A stretch of DNA of 5,413 bases from Alphaproteobacteria bacterium (lineage in GTDB: Bacteria; Pseudomonadota; Alphaproteobacteria; Acetobacterales; Acetobacteraceae), in NCBI GenBank assembly GCA_013298245.1, contig JAAFHD010000245.1:1-5413 (forward strand), written 5' to 3'. The position numbers were made by a program, and so were the translations under genes. Below the pieces are notes generated by a model. That model was not told the origin of the DNA and searched no databases. It was given only the letters and a program-made list of their open reading frames with translations. Positions within the stretch are counted from its first letter, which is position 1. Every line of letters begins with the position of its first letter. Shown here piece by piece: positions 1 to 5,413 of this stretch.

Positions 1-381
1 CTGCCCGCGGCGGCGCAGCAGACCAGCACGCATACCGGCCGCTGCGAGGTGCATCGCAACGACCAGATGCGCTGCGCGGTACGCTTCGGCCTGGTCGGCA
101 ACTACCAGCAGACCATCAGCCTGGTGGCGGCCGGCGGGGGCGGTGCCGTCACCGGCCAGGCGCAGGGCTGGATGAGCGAATGCGGCGTCGCCGGCCGCGC
201 CGGTGGCGTGGTGGATGTGGCATCGAACGGCCGCACCACCGTACTGCGCGACAGCAGCGGCAACGGCCTGGGCTTCGCCTGCCCGGAGGTGTTCATCTTC
301 AACTGCCGCCGCAATGGGCAGCCGGTTGCGTGTTCGGATGGTTTTACGGGTTCGACCATCCGGGTGCAGTTCCGGCAGTAG
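1..381 (+). CDS. Cysteine-containing probably secreted protein, 3' part (start outside window)
   Basis: The frame is open from the first base, and 126 residues are visible before TAG at 379-381. A GTG at 49 could start it, but the residues before it (LPAAAQQTSTHTGRCEV) look like the end of a signal peptide with an Ala-x-Ala type cleavage site before QQ. I therefore think the true start is a short distance outside the window. The mature part has six cysteines, at visible residues 15, 25, 61, 94, 102 and 111, enough for three disulfides and consistent with a periplasmic or secreted location. It is rich in Gly, Ala, Val and Thr with alternating polar and nonpolar stretches, which suggests a small beta-rich domain. 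I recognise no family and assign no function. Its stop is one base from the stop of the convergent coiled-coil gene. Reality of the gene is likely; secretion is an inference. Confidence 0.6.
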   Translation: MPAAAQQTSTHTGRCEVHRNDQMRCAVRFGLVGNYQQTISLVAAGGGGAVTGQAQGWMSECGVAGRAGGVVDVASNGRTTVLRDSSGNGLGFACPEVFIFNCRRNGQPVACSDGFTGSTIRVQFRQ

Positions 382-382
382 A

Positions 383-613
383 TCAGGCCAGTTCGAGCCG
401 GCGCTCCACGCGCTCTATGCGCTCCGACAGGCGGTCGGTGCGGGCGGCGAGCATGGCCATGGCCTCGGCCAGCCCGGCATCGTCGCGGCGCATGCCGGCG
501 ATGGCGATCTCGACGGCGCTGACGCGCTGCTTCAGGTCGCGCATGTCCTCGCGCGTGGCGTTCACCACCGCGCGGATGTGGTGAAGATCCTCCAGGACGA
601 GATTGTCACTCAT
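383..613 (-). CDS. Small coiled-coil protein (76 aa)
   Basis: The protein begins MSDNLVLEDLHHIRAVVNA and ends ERIERVERRLELA. It is almost wholly charged amphipathic helix: Leu, Ile, Val and Met recur at heptad-like spacing among Arg, Glu and Asp, with no cysteine, signal peptide or membrane segment. It should be a cytoplasmic coiled coil that self-associates or binds a partner. Short proteins with this kind of opening and an RIERRLEL-like tail are common in alphaproteobacteria, generally without assigned function. I chose ATG at 613 because the conserved-looking opening starts there. An in-frame ATG at 661 would add 16 residues and lies just after the stop of the upstream gene (TGA-GC-ATG), so coupled initiation there is possible. 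Neither start has a clear Shine-Dalgarno site. Same strand and a 50-base gap suggest cotranscription with the NrdJ-like gene. Confidence 0.72.
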   Translation of the reverse strand: MSDNLVLEDLHHIRAVVNATREDMRDLKQRVSAVEIAIAGMRRDDAGLAEAMAMLAARTDRLSERIERVERRLELA

Positions 614-663
614 GGCGGTAGTGTGGTGTTTTCGGTCGCGTGAAGCCACCGCTATCGCCATGC

Positions 664-2205
664 TCAATGCAGGGCGGTGCGCGCGGCTCGCCTGCGCGCC
701 GCATCCCCTGCGGCCATCATCGGCAGGTCCAGCGGCAATAGCGGCGCCTGTTGCGCGGGCGTGGACAGCGCGTCGGGCGCGCAATCCGCCACGGTCGGTT
801 GCGGCAGGTCGGCGCGGCCGAGATATTCCAGCGCGAGCCGCCGGAACGCCCAGTCCAGCACGGATGTCGCGCGGGTGATGGTGGGGTCGCCATCCACCTG
901 GCCGGCGGGGCCAAAGCGGGTATAGGCGAAGGCGTCGGCGAAGGCTTCCAGCGGCACGCCGCGTTGCAGCCCGATCGAGACGGATTGCGCGAAGGCGTCC
1001 ATCAGGGAGCGATAGGCGGAGCCTTCCTTGGCCAGCGTGAAGGCCAGTTCGCGCAAGCGCCCATCCGCGTCCTCGGCGGTGCGCATGGCGATGCGGTGGC
1101 CGCCGACCACCGCGTGGAAACTTCCGCCCGCGCTGCGCGGATGGGCCAGCAGGCCGCGCGCGGCGGGGCGTTCCACATGCGGCCGCGGCGGGCCTGCGAC
1201 GGCCACCGGCGCGGGGGGCGCCACATGCAGGAAAGGCATCACCGCGTCGGCCAGGGCGCGGCGCGCGGTTTCCGACACGGGGGCCAGGATGGCGCCGACG
1301 CGGTCGGGGTCGTGGCGGGCGGCGGCCATGGCGGCGCGGGTGGGCAATTCGCAGGCGCCGGTGTCGGTGGCGACCACGCGGGTGGCGCCGGCGGCGGGGA
1401 AGATGCCGGCGGTCTCCGCACCCAGCAGGGCTTCGGCGGCGTCGGCTGCGTCCAGCGCGAGGATCTGCTGGTGGCGCAGGCCGGGGGATGCGGCGGCGAT
1501 GTCGAGCGCGGCCTGGGCGGCTTGGGCCAGGCCGGGAAGCGCCGTGGCCTGGGGGGGCGCGGGCCATAGCAAGGCCACGGGTTCGCGCGCGCCCAGGCGG
1601 GTGGCGATGCGGGTGGATTCCGCGTCGGCCGCGCCGCGGGTCAGGGCGGCGATGCCGGCGGCGAGGTCGCGCGCTTCTTCGGATGCGTAGGCCAGGCCGA
1701 GCGCGGCCAGCAGCCCGGCCATGTCGGCGAAGCCCAGGCGCAGGCGGGTGGCTTTGGAGGCCGAGACGGCGTCCAGGAAGCGCACGCCAAGGGCGACGGC
1801 TTCCTGGTAGCCCTCCAGGTCGAAGCCGCCATCGGGTTCCAGGAAGGCGGGCAGGTTCAGGACAAAGCGGGCCTCGGCGGCCTGGCCGCGCCAGAGTTCG
1901 GCGCCGGGGGCGGCGCGGCGGGCGAGCAGCAGGGCGCGCAGGCCCTCGGCCAAATGGACGGCGCCGCGGGCGTCCAGCAGGCCGGATTTCTGGCCGCGCA
2001 GGACAGCGCGGTTGATCCAGGTTTCGGCGGCGCGCGGCAGGCTGGCGGGGCCTTCGCCGGGCACCAGTGCGGCCAGGGCGGCGCCGGCATCGGCGTCCCA
2101 GCCGGCGGGGATGGCGATGGGGCGCGGCGCCGCGTCAGGGTCGGCGGACAGCTTGTGGCGGGTGAGGCGGAGGCCCTCCCAGAGGGTGCCGGCGATGCGT
2201 GTCAT
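664..2205 (-). CDS. Degenerate class II (B12-dependent) ribonucleotide reductase-like protein with TSCPD-type C-terminal domain
   Basis: This 513-residue protein resembles a shortened NrdJ. Residues about 25-60 (PIAIPAGWDADAG) recall the NrdJ N-terminus. Residues 112-203 follow the NrdJ stretch after the active site: a VLNL-like strand, FDLEGYQEAVALG, and LRLGFADMAGLLAALGLAY. Residues 238-275 align with the region around the PTGTI loop. Residues 361-470 match the NrdJ C-terminal module closely (VGGHRIAMRTAEDADGRL, KEGSAYRSLM, IGLQRGVPLEAFADAFAYTR, ATSVLDWAFR, YLGRADL). The NPCSE-type catalytic motif is absent, the PTGTI loop is not conserved, and only two cysteines (285, 474) remain, so reductase activity is unlikely. 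Alphaproteobacterial NrdJ is roughly twice as long or more. I chose ATG at 2205, where the similarity can begin; an in-frame GTG at 2274 would add a low-complexity leader. No strong ribosome site is seen for either. TSCPD-domain protein is the cautious name; a regulatory or binding role is speculation. Confidence 0.85.
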   Translation of the reverse strand: MTRIAGTLWEGLRLTRHKLSADPDAAPRPIAIPAGWDADAGAALAALVPGEGPASLPRAAETWINRAVLRGQKSGLLDARGAVHLAEGLRALLLARRAAPGAELWRGQAAEARFVLNLPAFLEPDGGFDLEGYQEAVALGVRFLDAVSASKATRLRLGFADMAGLLAALGLAYASEEARDLAAGIAALTRGAADAESTRIATRLGAREPVALLWPAPPQATALPGLAQAAQAALDIAAASPGLRHQQILALDAADAAEALLGAETAGIFPAAGATRVVATDTGACELPTRAAMAAARHDPDRVGAILAPVSETARRALADAVMPFLHVAPPAPVAVAGPPRPHVERPAARGLLAHPRSAGGSFHAVVGGHRIAMRTAEDADGRLRELAFTLAKEGSAYRSLMDAFAQSVSIGLQRGVPLEAFADAFAYTRFGPAGQVDGDPTITRATSVLDWAFRRLALEYLGRADLPQPTVADCAPDALSTPAQQAPLLPLDLPMMAAGDAARRRAARTALH

Positions 2206-2273
2206 GCGGCGCAGAGTAGCGGCGGGCGGGGGGAAGGGAAGCCATATGTGGTGGGTGTGGCGCGTTTTGGGCA

Positions 2274-2285
2274 CACAATCTTGTG
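2274..2285. repeat. 12-base inverted repeat CACAA-TC-TTGTG, candidate operator
   Basis: The arms CACAA (2274-2278) and TTGTG (2281-2285) pair perfectly around a two-base centre. It sits 69 bases upstream of the NrdJ-like ATG and 104 bases upstream of the MFS ATG. It recalls the CAC...GTG frame of NrdR boxes, but the spacing between CAC and GTG is six bases rather than eight, so it is not a proper match. Its reverse strand overlaps TTGTCCACA (2290 to 2282), one base from the DnaA-box consensus TTATCCACA. Which protein binds, if any, cannot be told. Confidence 0.35.
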
Positions 2286-2288
2286 GAC

Positions 2289-2303
2289 AACCGGGCGGCG
2301 GTT
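2289..2303. repeat. Inverted repeat AACCG-N5-CGGTT, candidate operator half-sites
   Basis: AACCG at 2289-2293 and CGGTT at 2299-2303 form a perfect 5-base inverted repeat around a five-base GGCGG centre. It starts three bases after the preceding inverted repeat. A hairpin with so short a stem and no U-run would be a poor terminator, and no gene ends here, so an operator is the better reading. In GC-rich DNA such short repeats can arise by chance. Confidence 0.25.
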
Positions 2304-2374
2304 AAAGCGCGGCCATGCGGGCATATAGGCCTCGCGGTGGCGGGGTGCGGTGCCTAGGCTGGCCGGGAACCGCC

Positions 2375-2380
2375 AAGGAA
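2375..2380 (+). promoter_or_regulatory. Ribosome binding site AAGGAA of the MFS gene
   Basis: AAGGAA lies nine bases before ATG at 2390. It decides the start: the frame is open back to an ATG at 2315, but that codon has no such site, and the 25 residues it would add do not resemble the start of an MFS carrier. Confidence 0.65.
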
Positions 2381-2389
2381 CCGCCCCGC

Positions 2390-3676
2390 ATGTTGGCCGA
2401 AGCGCTTGCTGCACGACTTTCCGCGCGGGGCATTCATTATGCCTGGGTGATGCTGGGGCTGGGGTTTTTCTACACGCTGTTTGCCAGTTCGGCCTTGGGT
2501 GTGCCGGGCGTGCTGATCCTGCCGATGTCGCAGGAGCTGGGCATGACGGTGGGCGAGTTGTCGGCGCCGCAGGGGTTGCGCCTGGCGCTGTTCGGGCTGG
2601 TCGCACCGTTTGCGGGGGGGCTGACCTTGCGCTTCGGGCCGGCGGTGATGATCCGGGCGGCGGCCACGCTGCTGATCGTGGGGCTGCTGCTGACCGTGGT
2701 AGCGACGGCGGAATGGCAGATCTGGCTGGGCATTGGGGTGATTTTGGGTATCGCGCCGGGGCTGACGGCGATGCAGTTGAACGCGGTGGTGTCCTCGCGC
2801 TGGTTCGTCGCGCGGCGCGGCCTGGTGATCGGGCTGATGAGCGGGGCGCTGGCCACCGGCGTACTGGTCTTCATGCCGCTGGCCGCCTGGATTGCGGAGA
2901 ATTGGGGTTGGCGCGCGGCGCTGCTGCCATCGGGGGTGGGTGTCGCGGTGATGGCGGTGCTGTGCCATTTGTTCTTCCGCGACCGGCCGCAGGAATTGGG
3001 GCTGCCGGCCTATGGAGAGGCCGCGATGACGCCGGTGCCACCGCGCCCGGCGGGCAATTTCGTGGCGATCAGTTTTGCCATGTTGGGCTTGGGCGTGCGC
3101 CGGCCGGTGTTCTGGATATTGGCCGCGACATTTGCCGTGTGTGGCGCATCAAGCCTGGGGATCACGCAGGCGCATCTGGTGCCCTTCTGTGGCGATGTGG
3201 GCATCCCCATGGTAACCGCGGCCTGGCTGCTGGCGGTGATCGGGGTTGCGGATTTGATTGGCACGATCGGGTCGGGCTGGCTGTCGGACCGGTATGATAA
3301 TCGCTGGCTGCTGTCGATCTATTACGGGTTTCGCGGGCTGTCCCTGGTGTGGCTGGTCTATAGCGACACGACGTTGGTGGGGCTGACCATTTTCGCGGTG
3401 GTCTATGGGTTGGATTTCATCGCCACCCTGCCGCCGACGGTGAAGATCACCATCGCGAATTTCGGGTCGGAAGCGGGGCCGGCGGTGATGGCGTGGATAT
3501 TGGCGGCGCACCAGCTGGGCGCGGGCAGTTTCGCGGCGCTGGCGGGGATGAGCCGGGACAGCGCGGGCAGCTATCTACCGGCGTTTTTGACGGCGGGGTT
3601 GCTCAGCATGGCGGCGGCGGCGGCGGTGCTGCTGATCAACCTGCCGATGCCGCCGCCGCGCGCGGTGCCGGCCTGA
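2390..3676 (+). CDS. Major facilitator superfamily (MFS) transporter
   Basis: This 428-residue inner-membrane carrier has about 12 hydrophobic segments, near residues 18-40, 63-82, 86-105, 108-130, 143-165, 173-195, 238-262, 273-298, 306-323, 328-345, 365-386 and 395-417, the usual MFS size and number. SRWFVARRGLVIGLMSG (136-152) matches the loop and helix between TM4 and TM5 of OxlT/monocarboxylate-like MFS proteins. FRDRPQELGLPAYG (196-209) is the typical start of their central loop. GWLSDRYDNRW (296-306) is the MFS motif A copy between TM8 and TM9. MFS proteins move solutes by proton or solute gradients; a carboxylate substrate is likely from the subgroup but not proven. The start is ATG at 2390 with AAGGAA nine bases upstream. 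Third codon positions look a little less G/C-biased than in neighbours, with more TTT and ATT codons. It is followed after 101 bases by a Bug-family binding protein gene on the same strand. Confidence 0.9.
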   Translation: MLAEALAARLSARGIHYAWVMLGLGFFYTLFASSALGVPGVLILPMSQELGMTVGELSAPQGLRLALFGLVAPFAGGLTLRFGPAVMIRAAATLLIVGLLLTVVATAEWQIWLGIGVILGIAPGLTAMQLNAVVSSRWFVARRGLVIGLMSGALATGVLVFMPLAAWIAENWGWRAALLPSGVGVAVMAVLCHLFFRDRPQELGLPAYGEAAMTPVPPRPAGNFVAISFAMLGLGVRRPVFWILAATFAVCGASSLGITQAHLVPFCGDVGIPMVTAAWLLAVIGVADLIGTIGSGWLSDRYDNRWLLSIYYGFRGLSLVWLVYSDTTLVGLTIFAVVYGLDFIATLPPTVKITIANFGSEAGPAVMAWILAAHQLGAGSFAALAGMSRDSAGSYLPAFLTAGLLSMAAAAAVLLINLPMPPPRAVPA

Positions 3677-3777
3677 ATTTCCGGCCCGCCGCCCCCTCCA
3701 TTCCCCGCTCGCCTTGCGCTAGACACGCGCCAAGACCAAGGCGGCGCAATGCGACCGCGAAGACCGGGAGAGCCTCC
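3677..3777 (+). promoter_or_regulatory. Leader of the Bug-family gene with ribosome binding site
   Basis: The 101-base gap after the MFS stop has no stem followed by a T-run, so read-through from the MFS gene is possible. CTTGCGCTAGAC (3713-3724) resembles sequences often found before genes in Acetobacteraceae and may mark a promoter, but no good -35 partner is visible. GGGAG (3766-3770), seven bases before ATG at 3778, is the likely ribosome binding site and fixes that start. Confidence 0.4.
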
Positions 3778-4743
3778 ATGCCGACACGCCGCCATGCCCT
3801 TGCCGCTGGCCTTGCCCTGGCGCCATTTGCCGCGCGCGCGCAGGCTTGGCGGCCGACGCGCCCGATCCGGCTGATCGTGCCCTTCGCGCCGGGTGGGTCG
3901 AACGACATTGTGGGGCGCATTGTGTCGGAGGCAGCGGGCCAGTTGCTGGGGCAGCCCATCGTGATCGAGAACCGCGCGGGTGCGGGCGGCATGATCGGCG
4001 CCGAGGCCGCCGCGCGTGCCGCGCCGGATGGCTATACGCTGCTGATCAACAGCTCCCAGGCGACACTGCCGGCGATTGTGGCGCGCATTCCCTACAACAC
4101 GCTGGCTGATTTTGTCGGCATCGCGGTGGCGGGTTTTTCGCCCTATGTGCTGCTGTCCAATCCGTCGCTGCCCGCACGCACGGCGCAGGAATTGGTCGCG
4201 CTGGTGCGCGCCAACCCGAACCGCTTCAACATCGCGACCGCGGGCATCGGCAGCGGCGTGCATGTGGCCGTCGAGCTGTTCCGCACGCAGACCGGCGTGA
4301 CCTCGGAGCTGGTGCACTACCGTGGCGGCGGGCCGGCGGTGGCGGCGCTGCTGTCGGGCGAGGCGCAGCTGGGCACGCCCACCATGGCGTCGTCCATCGC
4401 GCAGGTGCGCGCGGGCACGCTGCGCGCCTATGCGGTGATGGCGGCGCAACGCACGCCGGTGCTGCCGGATGTGGCCAGCGCGCCGGAAGTGGGCCTGCCG
4501 AACATGGTGATGGAGGAGTTCTTCCCCATCGTGGCACCGGCCGCGACCCCGGCGCCGGTGGTGGCGGCGCTGGGTGCGGCGTTCCGCGCGGCGATCCAGC
4601 AGACGGCGCCGCGTCTGGGGGAATTGGCGGGTGTCACACCGCGCGCGGGCTTCGACACGCCGGACCAGGTGAATGGCCTGGTGCGGGATGCGATGGCCAG
4701 CCACACGGCCATTTTGCGCGCGGCCGGCGTGCAACCGGAATAG
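3778..4743 (+). CDS. Tripartite tricarboxylate transporter substrate-binding protein (Bug/TctC family)
   Basis: This 321-residue periplasmic binding protein has the normal family length. Residues 1-21 form a signal peptide with two arginines (MPTRRHALAAG), a hydrophobic core and an AxA cleavage site (ARA before Q22). The RR pair hints at Tat export, but Sec export is equally plausible. Bug-family hallmarks follow in order: RPIRLIVPFAPGGSNDIVGR (28-47), whose loop contacts ligand carboxylates; VIENRAGAGGMIG (62-74); PDGYTLL (83-89); VHYRGGGPAVAALLSGE (179-195); and VRAGTLRAYAV...TPVLPDV (210-232). Family members bind small carboxylates and related metabolites, but the ligand cannot be read from sequence. 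No TctA or TctB membrane partner is encoded in the window, which is common because Bug genes are greatly expanded and often orphaned. The adjacent MFS gene may share its substrate. The start at 3778 is set by GGGAG seven bases upstream. Its stop lies one base from that of the convergent ABC-F gene. Confidence 0.93.
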   Translation: MPTRRHALAAGLALAPFAARAQAWRPTRPIRLIVPFAPGGSNDIVGRIVSEAAGQLLGQPIVIENRAGAGGMIGAEAAARAAPDGYTLLINSSQATLPAIVARIPYNTLADFVGIAVAGFSPYVLLSNPSLPARTAQELVALVRANPNRFNIATAGIGSGVHVAVELFRTQTGVTSELVHYRGGGPAVAALLSGEAQLGTPTMASSIAQVRAGTLRAYAVMAAQRTPVLPDVASAPEVGLPNMVMEEFFPIVAPAATPAPVVAALGAAFRAAIQQTAPRLGELAGVTPRAGFDTPDQVNGLVRDAMASHTAILRAAGVQPE

Positions 4744-4744
4744 C

Positions 4745-5413
4745 TCAGCCCATCAGGCGGGCCATCACCGGCTCGGGGTCATCCACCTCGACCAGGCGCG
4801 CGTCGCGGATCACCCAAATCCGCGTCGCCACCGCGCGAACGAAGGCGCGGTCATGGCTGACCATCAGGCAGCCGGCGCCGTGTTCGACGATTTCGTTTTC
4901 CAGCATGTCCTGGCCGTCGATATCGAGGTGGTTGGTCGGTTCGTCCAACAGATAAAAATTGGGCGCGGCCAGGCGCAGCAACAGCATGGCCAGGCGCGCG
5001 CGCTGCCCGCCGGAAAGGCGTGATAGCGGCGCCTGTTGCGTGTCGATCGCGACACCTGCGGTGGCCAGTTGCGTGCGCGCCTGCTGGTCCGACAAATCGC
5101 TGGAGCGCTTCACGGCGTCCCAGGGCGTGGCGAAGTGGTCCAGCTGCGACAGCGCCTGGTCGGAATACCCCACGCGCAGGCTGGCGGCGGCGCGGATTGC
5201 GGGGTCGTCCCCGGCCAGCGCCGCCAGCACGCGCCGCACCAGGCGCGTCTTGCCGGTGCCATTCGCGCCCAGCAGCGCCACGCGGTCGCCATTGGCGATG
5301 CGCAGGCGGCCGGTGCGGAACAGCGCGCGGCCATCGGGCGTGGTGATGGCCGCGTCATCGAAGGTCAGCAGCGCCTTGGCGTGCGTGCCGCTATTGGTCA
5401 GGCGGATGGTGCC
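4745..5413 (-). CDS. ABC-F family ATPase, C-terminal ATP-binding domain (5' part outside window)
   Basis: The frame is open to the window edge and shows 222 residues ending at TGA (4747-4745). They make one full nucleotide-binding domain: Walker A GANGTGKT (49-56), a Q-loop near Q86, signature LSGGQRARLAM (133-143), Walker B YLLDEPTNHLDID (154-166) with catalytic Glu158, and the switch histidine in SHDR (176-179). DEPTNHLD is diagnostic of ABC-F proteins, which carry two such domains joined by a linker and no membrane segments. The family acts in the cytoplasm, usually on the ribosome in translation or in ribosome-targeting antibiotic resistance; the subgroup cannot be set from this half. The short tail after ARLVEVDDPEPVMARLMG shows no C-terminal extension. 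A GTG at 5281 is only the valine codon before Walker A, not a start, because strand residues of the domain are encoded upstream of it. The first domain and linker should lie beyond 5413. Confidence 0.93.
   Translation of the reverse strand, partial: GTIRLTNSGTHAKALLTFDDAAITTPDGRALFRTGRLRIANGDRVALLGANGTGKTRLVRRVLAALAGDDPAIRAAASLRVGYSDQALSQLDHFATPWDAVKRSSDLSDQQARTQLATAGVAIDTQQAPLSRLSGGQRARLAMLLLRLAAPNFYLLDEPTNHLDIDGQDMLENEIVEHGAGCLMVSHDRAFVRAVATRIWVIRDARLVEVDDPEPVMARLMG

Larger units (their letters stand above)
2206..2389. promoter_or_regulatory. Divergent intergenic region between NrdJ-like and MFS genes
   Basis: These 184 bases separate two outward-reading start codons, so promoters for both units should lie here. 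The segment 2265-2330 is visibly richer in A/T than its surroundings and holds two short inverted repeats (2274-2285 and 2289-2303). Possible plus-strand elements are TTGTGG at 2281 with TTAAAG at 2302 (a short 15-base spacer), and CCTAGG near 2353. None is a convincing match to TTGACA/TATAAT, so I assign no transcription start. The A/T-richer core and paired repeats make regulator binding plausible. Confidence 0.5.

Noticed and set aside
614..1567. Minus-strand open frame extending the coiled-coil gene far upstream to 1567
   Set aside because: The extension is Arg/Pro-rich out-of-frame translation of the NrdJ-like gene. Only the last 76 residues have protein-like character.
751..1569. Long plus-strand open frame (272 codons) opposite the NrdJ-like gene
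   Set aside because: It is a GC-rich antisense shadow: Gly/Ala/Arg-rich, resembling no family, while the minus strand encodes clear NrdJ-like blocks.
2206..2274. GTG start at 2274 for the NrdJ-like protein
   Set aside because: The added 23 residues are His/Pro-rich, have no family similarity, and would use up much of the promoter region.
2273..2288. NrdR box before the NrdJ-like gene
   Set aside because: The CAC and GTG arms are six bases apart, whereas the NrdR consensus has eight and a central ATAT-type core.
2315..2389. Upstream ATG start for the MFS protein
   Set aside because: It would add an Arg/Gly-rich leader with no ribosome site. ATG at 2390 has AAGGAA at good spacing.
3728..3743. 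CGCC...GGCG inverted repeat after the MFS gene as a terminator
   Set aside because: The stem is only four bases and has no T-run; such pairs are expected by chance at this GC content.
3571..4734. Minus-strand open frame of 387 codons across the Bug-family gene
   Set aside because: It is an Arg/His-rich shadow of the Bug-family gene, which has complete family motifs on the plus strand.
4745..5281. Complete 178-residue ATPase starting at GTG 5281
   Set aside because: The same frame continues upstream with ABC-domain strand residues (RIANGDRVALLG), so the GTG is an internal valine and the gene is cut by the window edge.

Overview
The window reads as high-GC alphaproteobacterial chromosome, with strong G/C bias at third codon positions. 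An orphan tripartite-tricarboxylate (Bug/TctC-type) substrate-binding protein, and a protein related to the C-terminal part of the long alphaproteobacterial class II ribonucleotide reductase (NrdJ), suggest Acetobacteraceae (Roseomonas-like). That placement is inferred from protein character and composition; the window has no rRNA or other phylogenetic marker. I see no mobile element, CRISPR array, tRNA or rRNA.

Layout, left to right. (1) Positions 1-381, plus strand: the end of a probably secreted protein with six cysteines; its start lies outside the window. (2) Positions 383-613, minus strand: a 76-residue coiled-coil protein. (3) Positions 664-2205, minus strand: a 513-residue NrdJ-like protein that keeps the C-terminal TSCPD-type module but lacks recognisable catalytic motifs; it is upstream of the coiled-coil gene and probably cotranscribed with it. 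(4) Positions 2206-2389: a divergent promoter region with two short inverted repeats. (5) Positions 2390-3676, plus strand: a 12-helix MFS transporter. (6) Positions 3778-4743, plus strand: the exported Bug-family binding protein. (7) Positions 4745-5413, minus strand: the C-terminal ATPase domain of an ABC-F protein, cut by the window edge.

The genes form two minus-strand units (NrdJ-like plus coiled coil; ABC-F) and two plus-strand units (secreted protein; MFS plus Bug protein). Both convergent junctions are very tight: one base separates the two stop codons in each case, so no intergenic terminator fits. The MFS carrier and the binding protein could both handle small organic acids, but their cooperation is inferred from adjacency only. 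The most unusual item is the condensed, apparently non-catalytic ribonucleotide-reductase relative. The rest looks like ordinary chromosomal housekeeping and transport content, and I do not see a clearly new multi-gene system.
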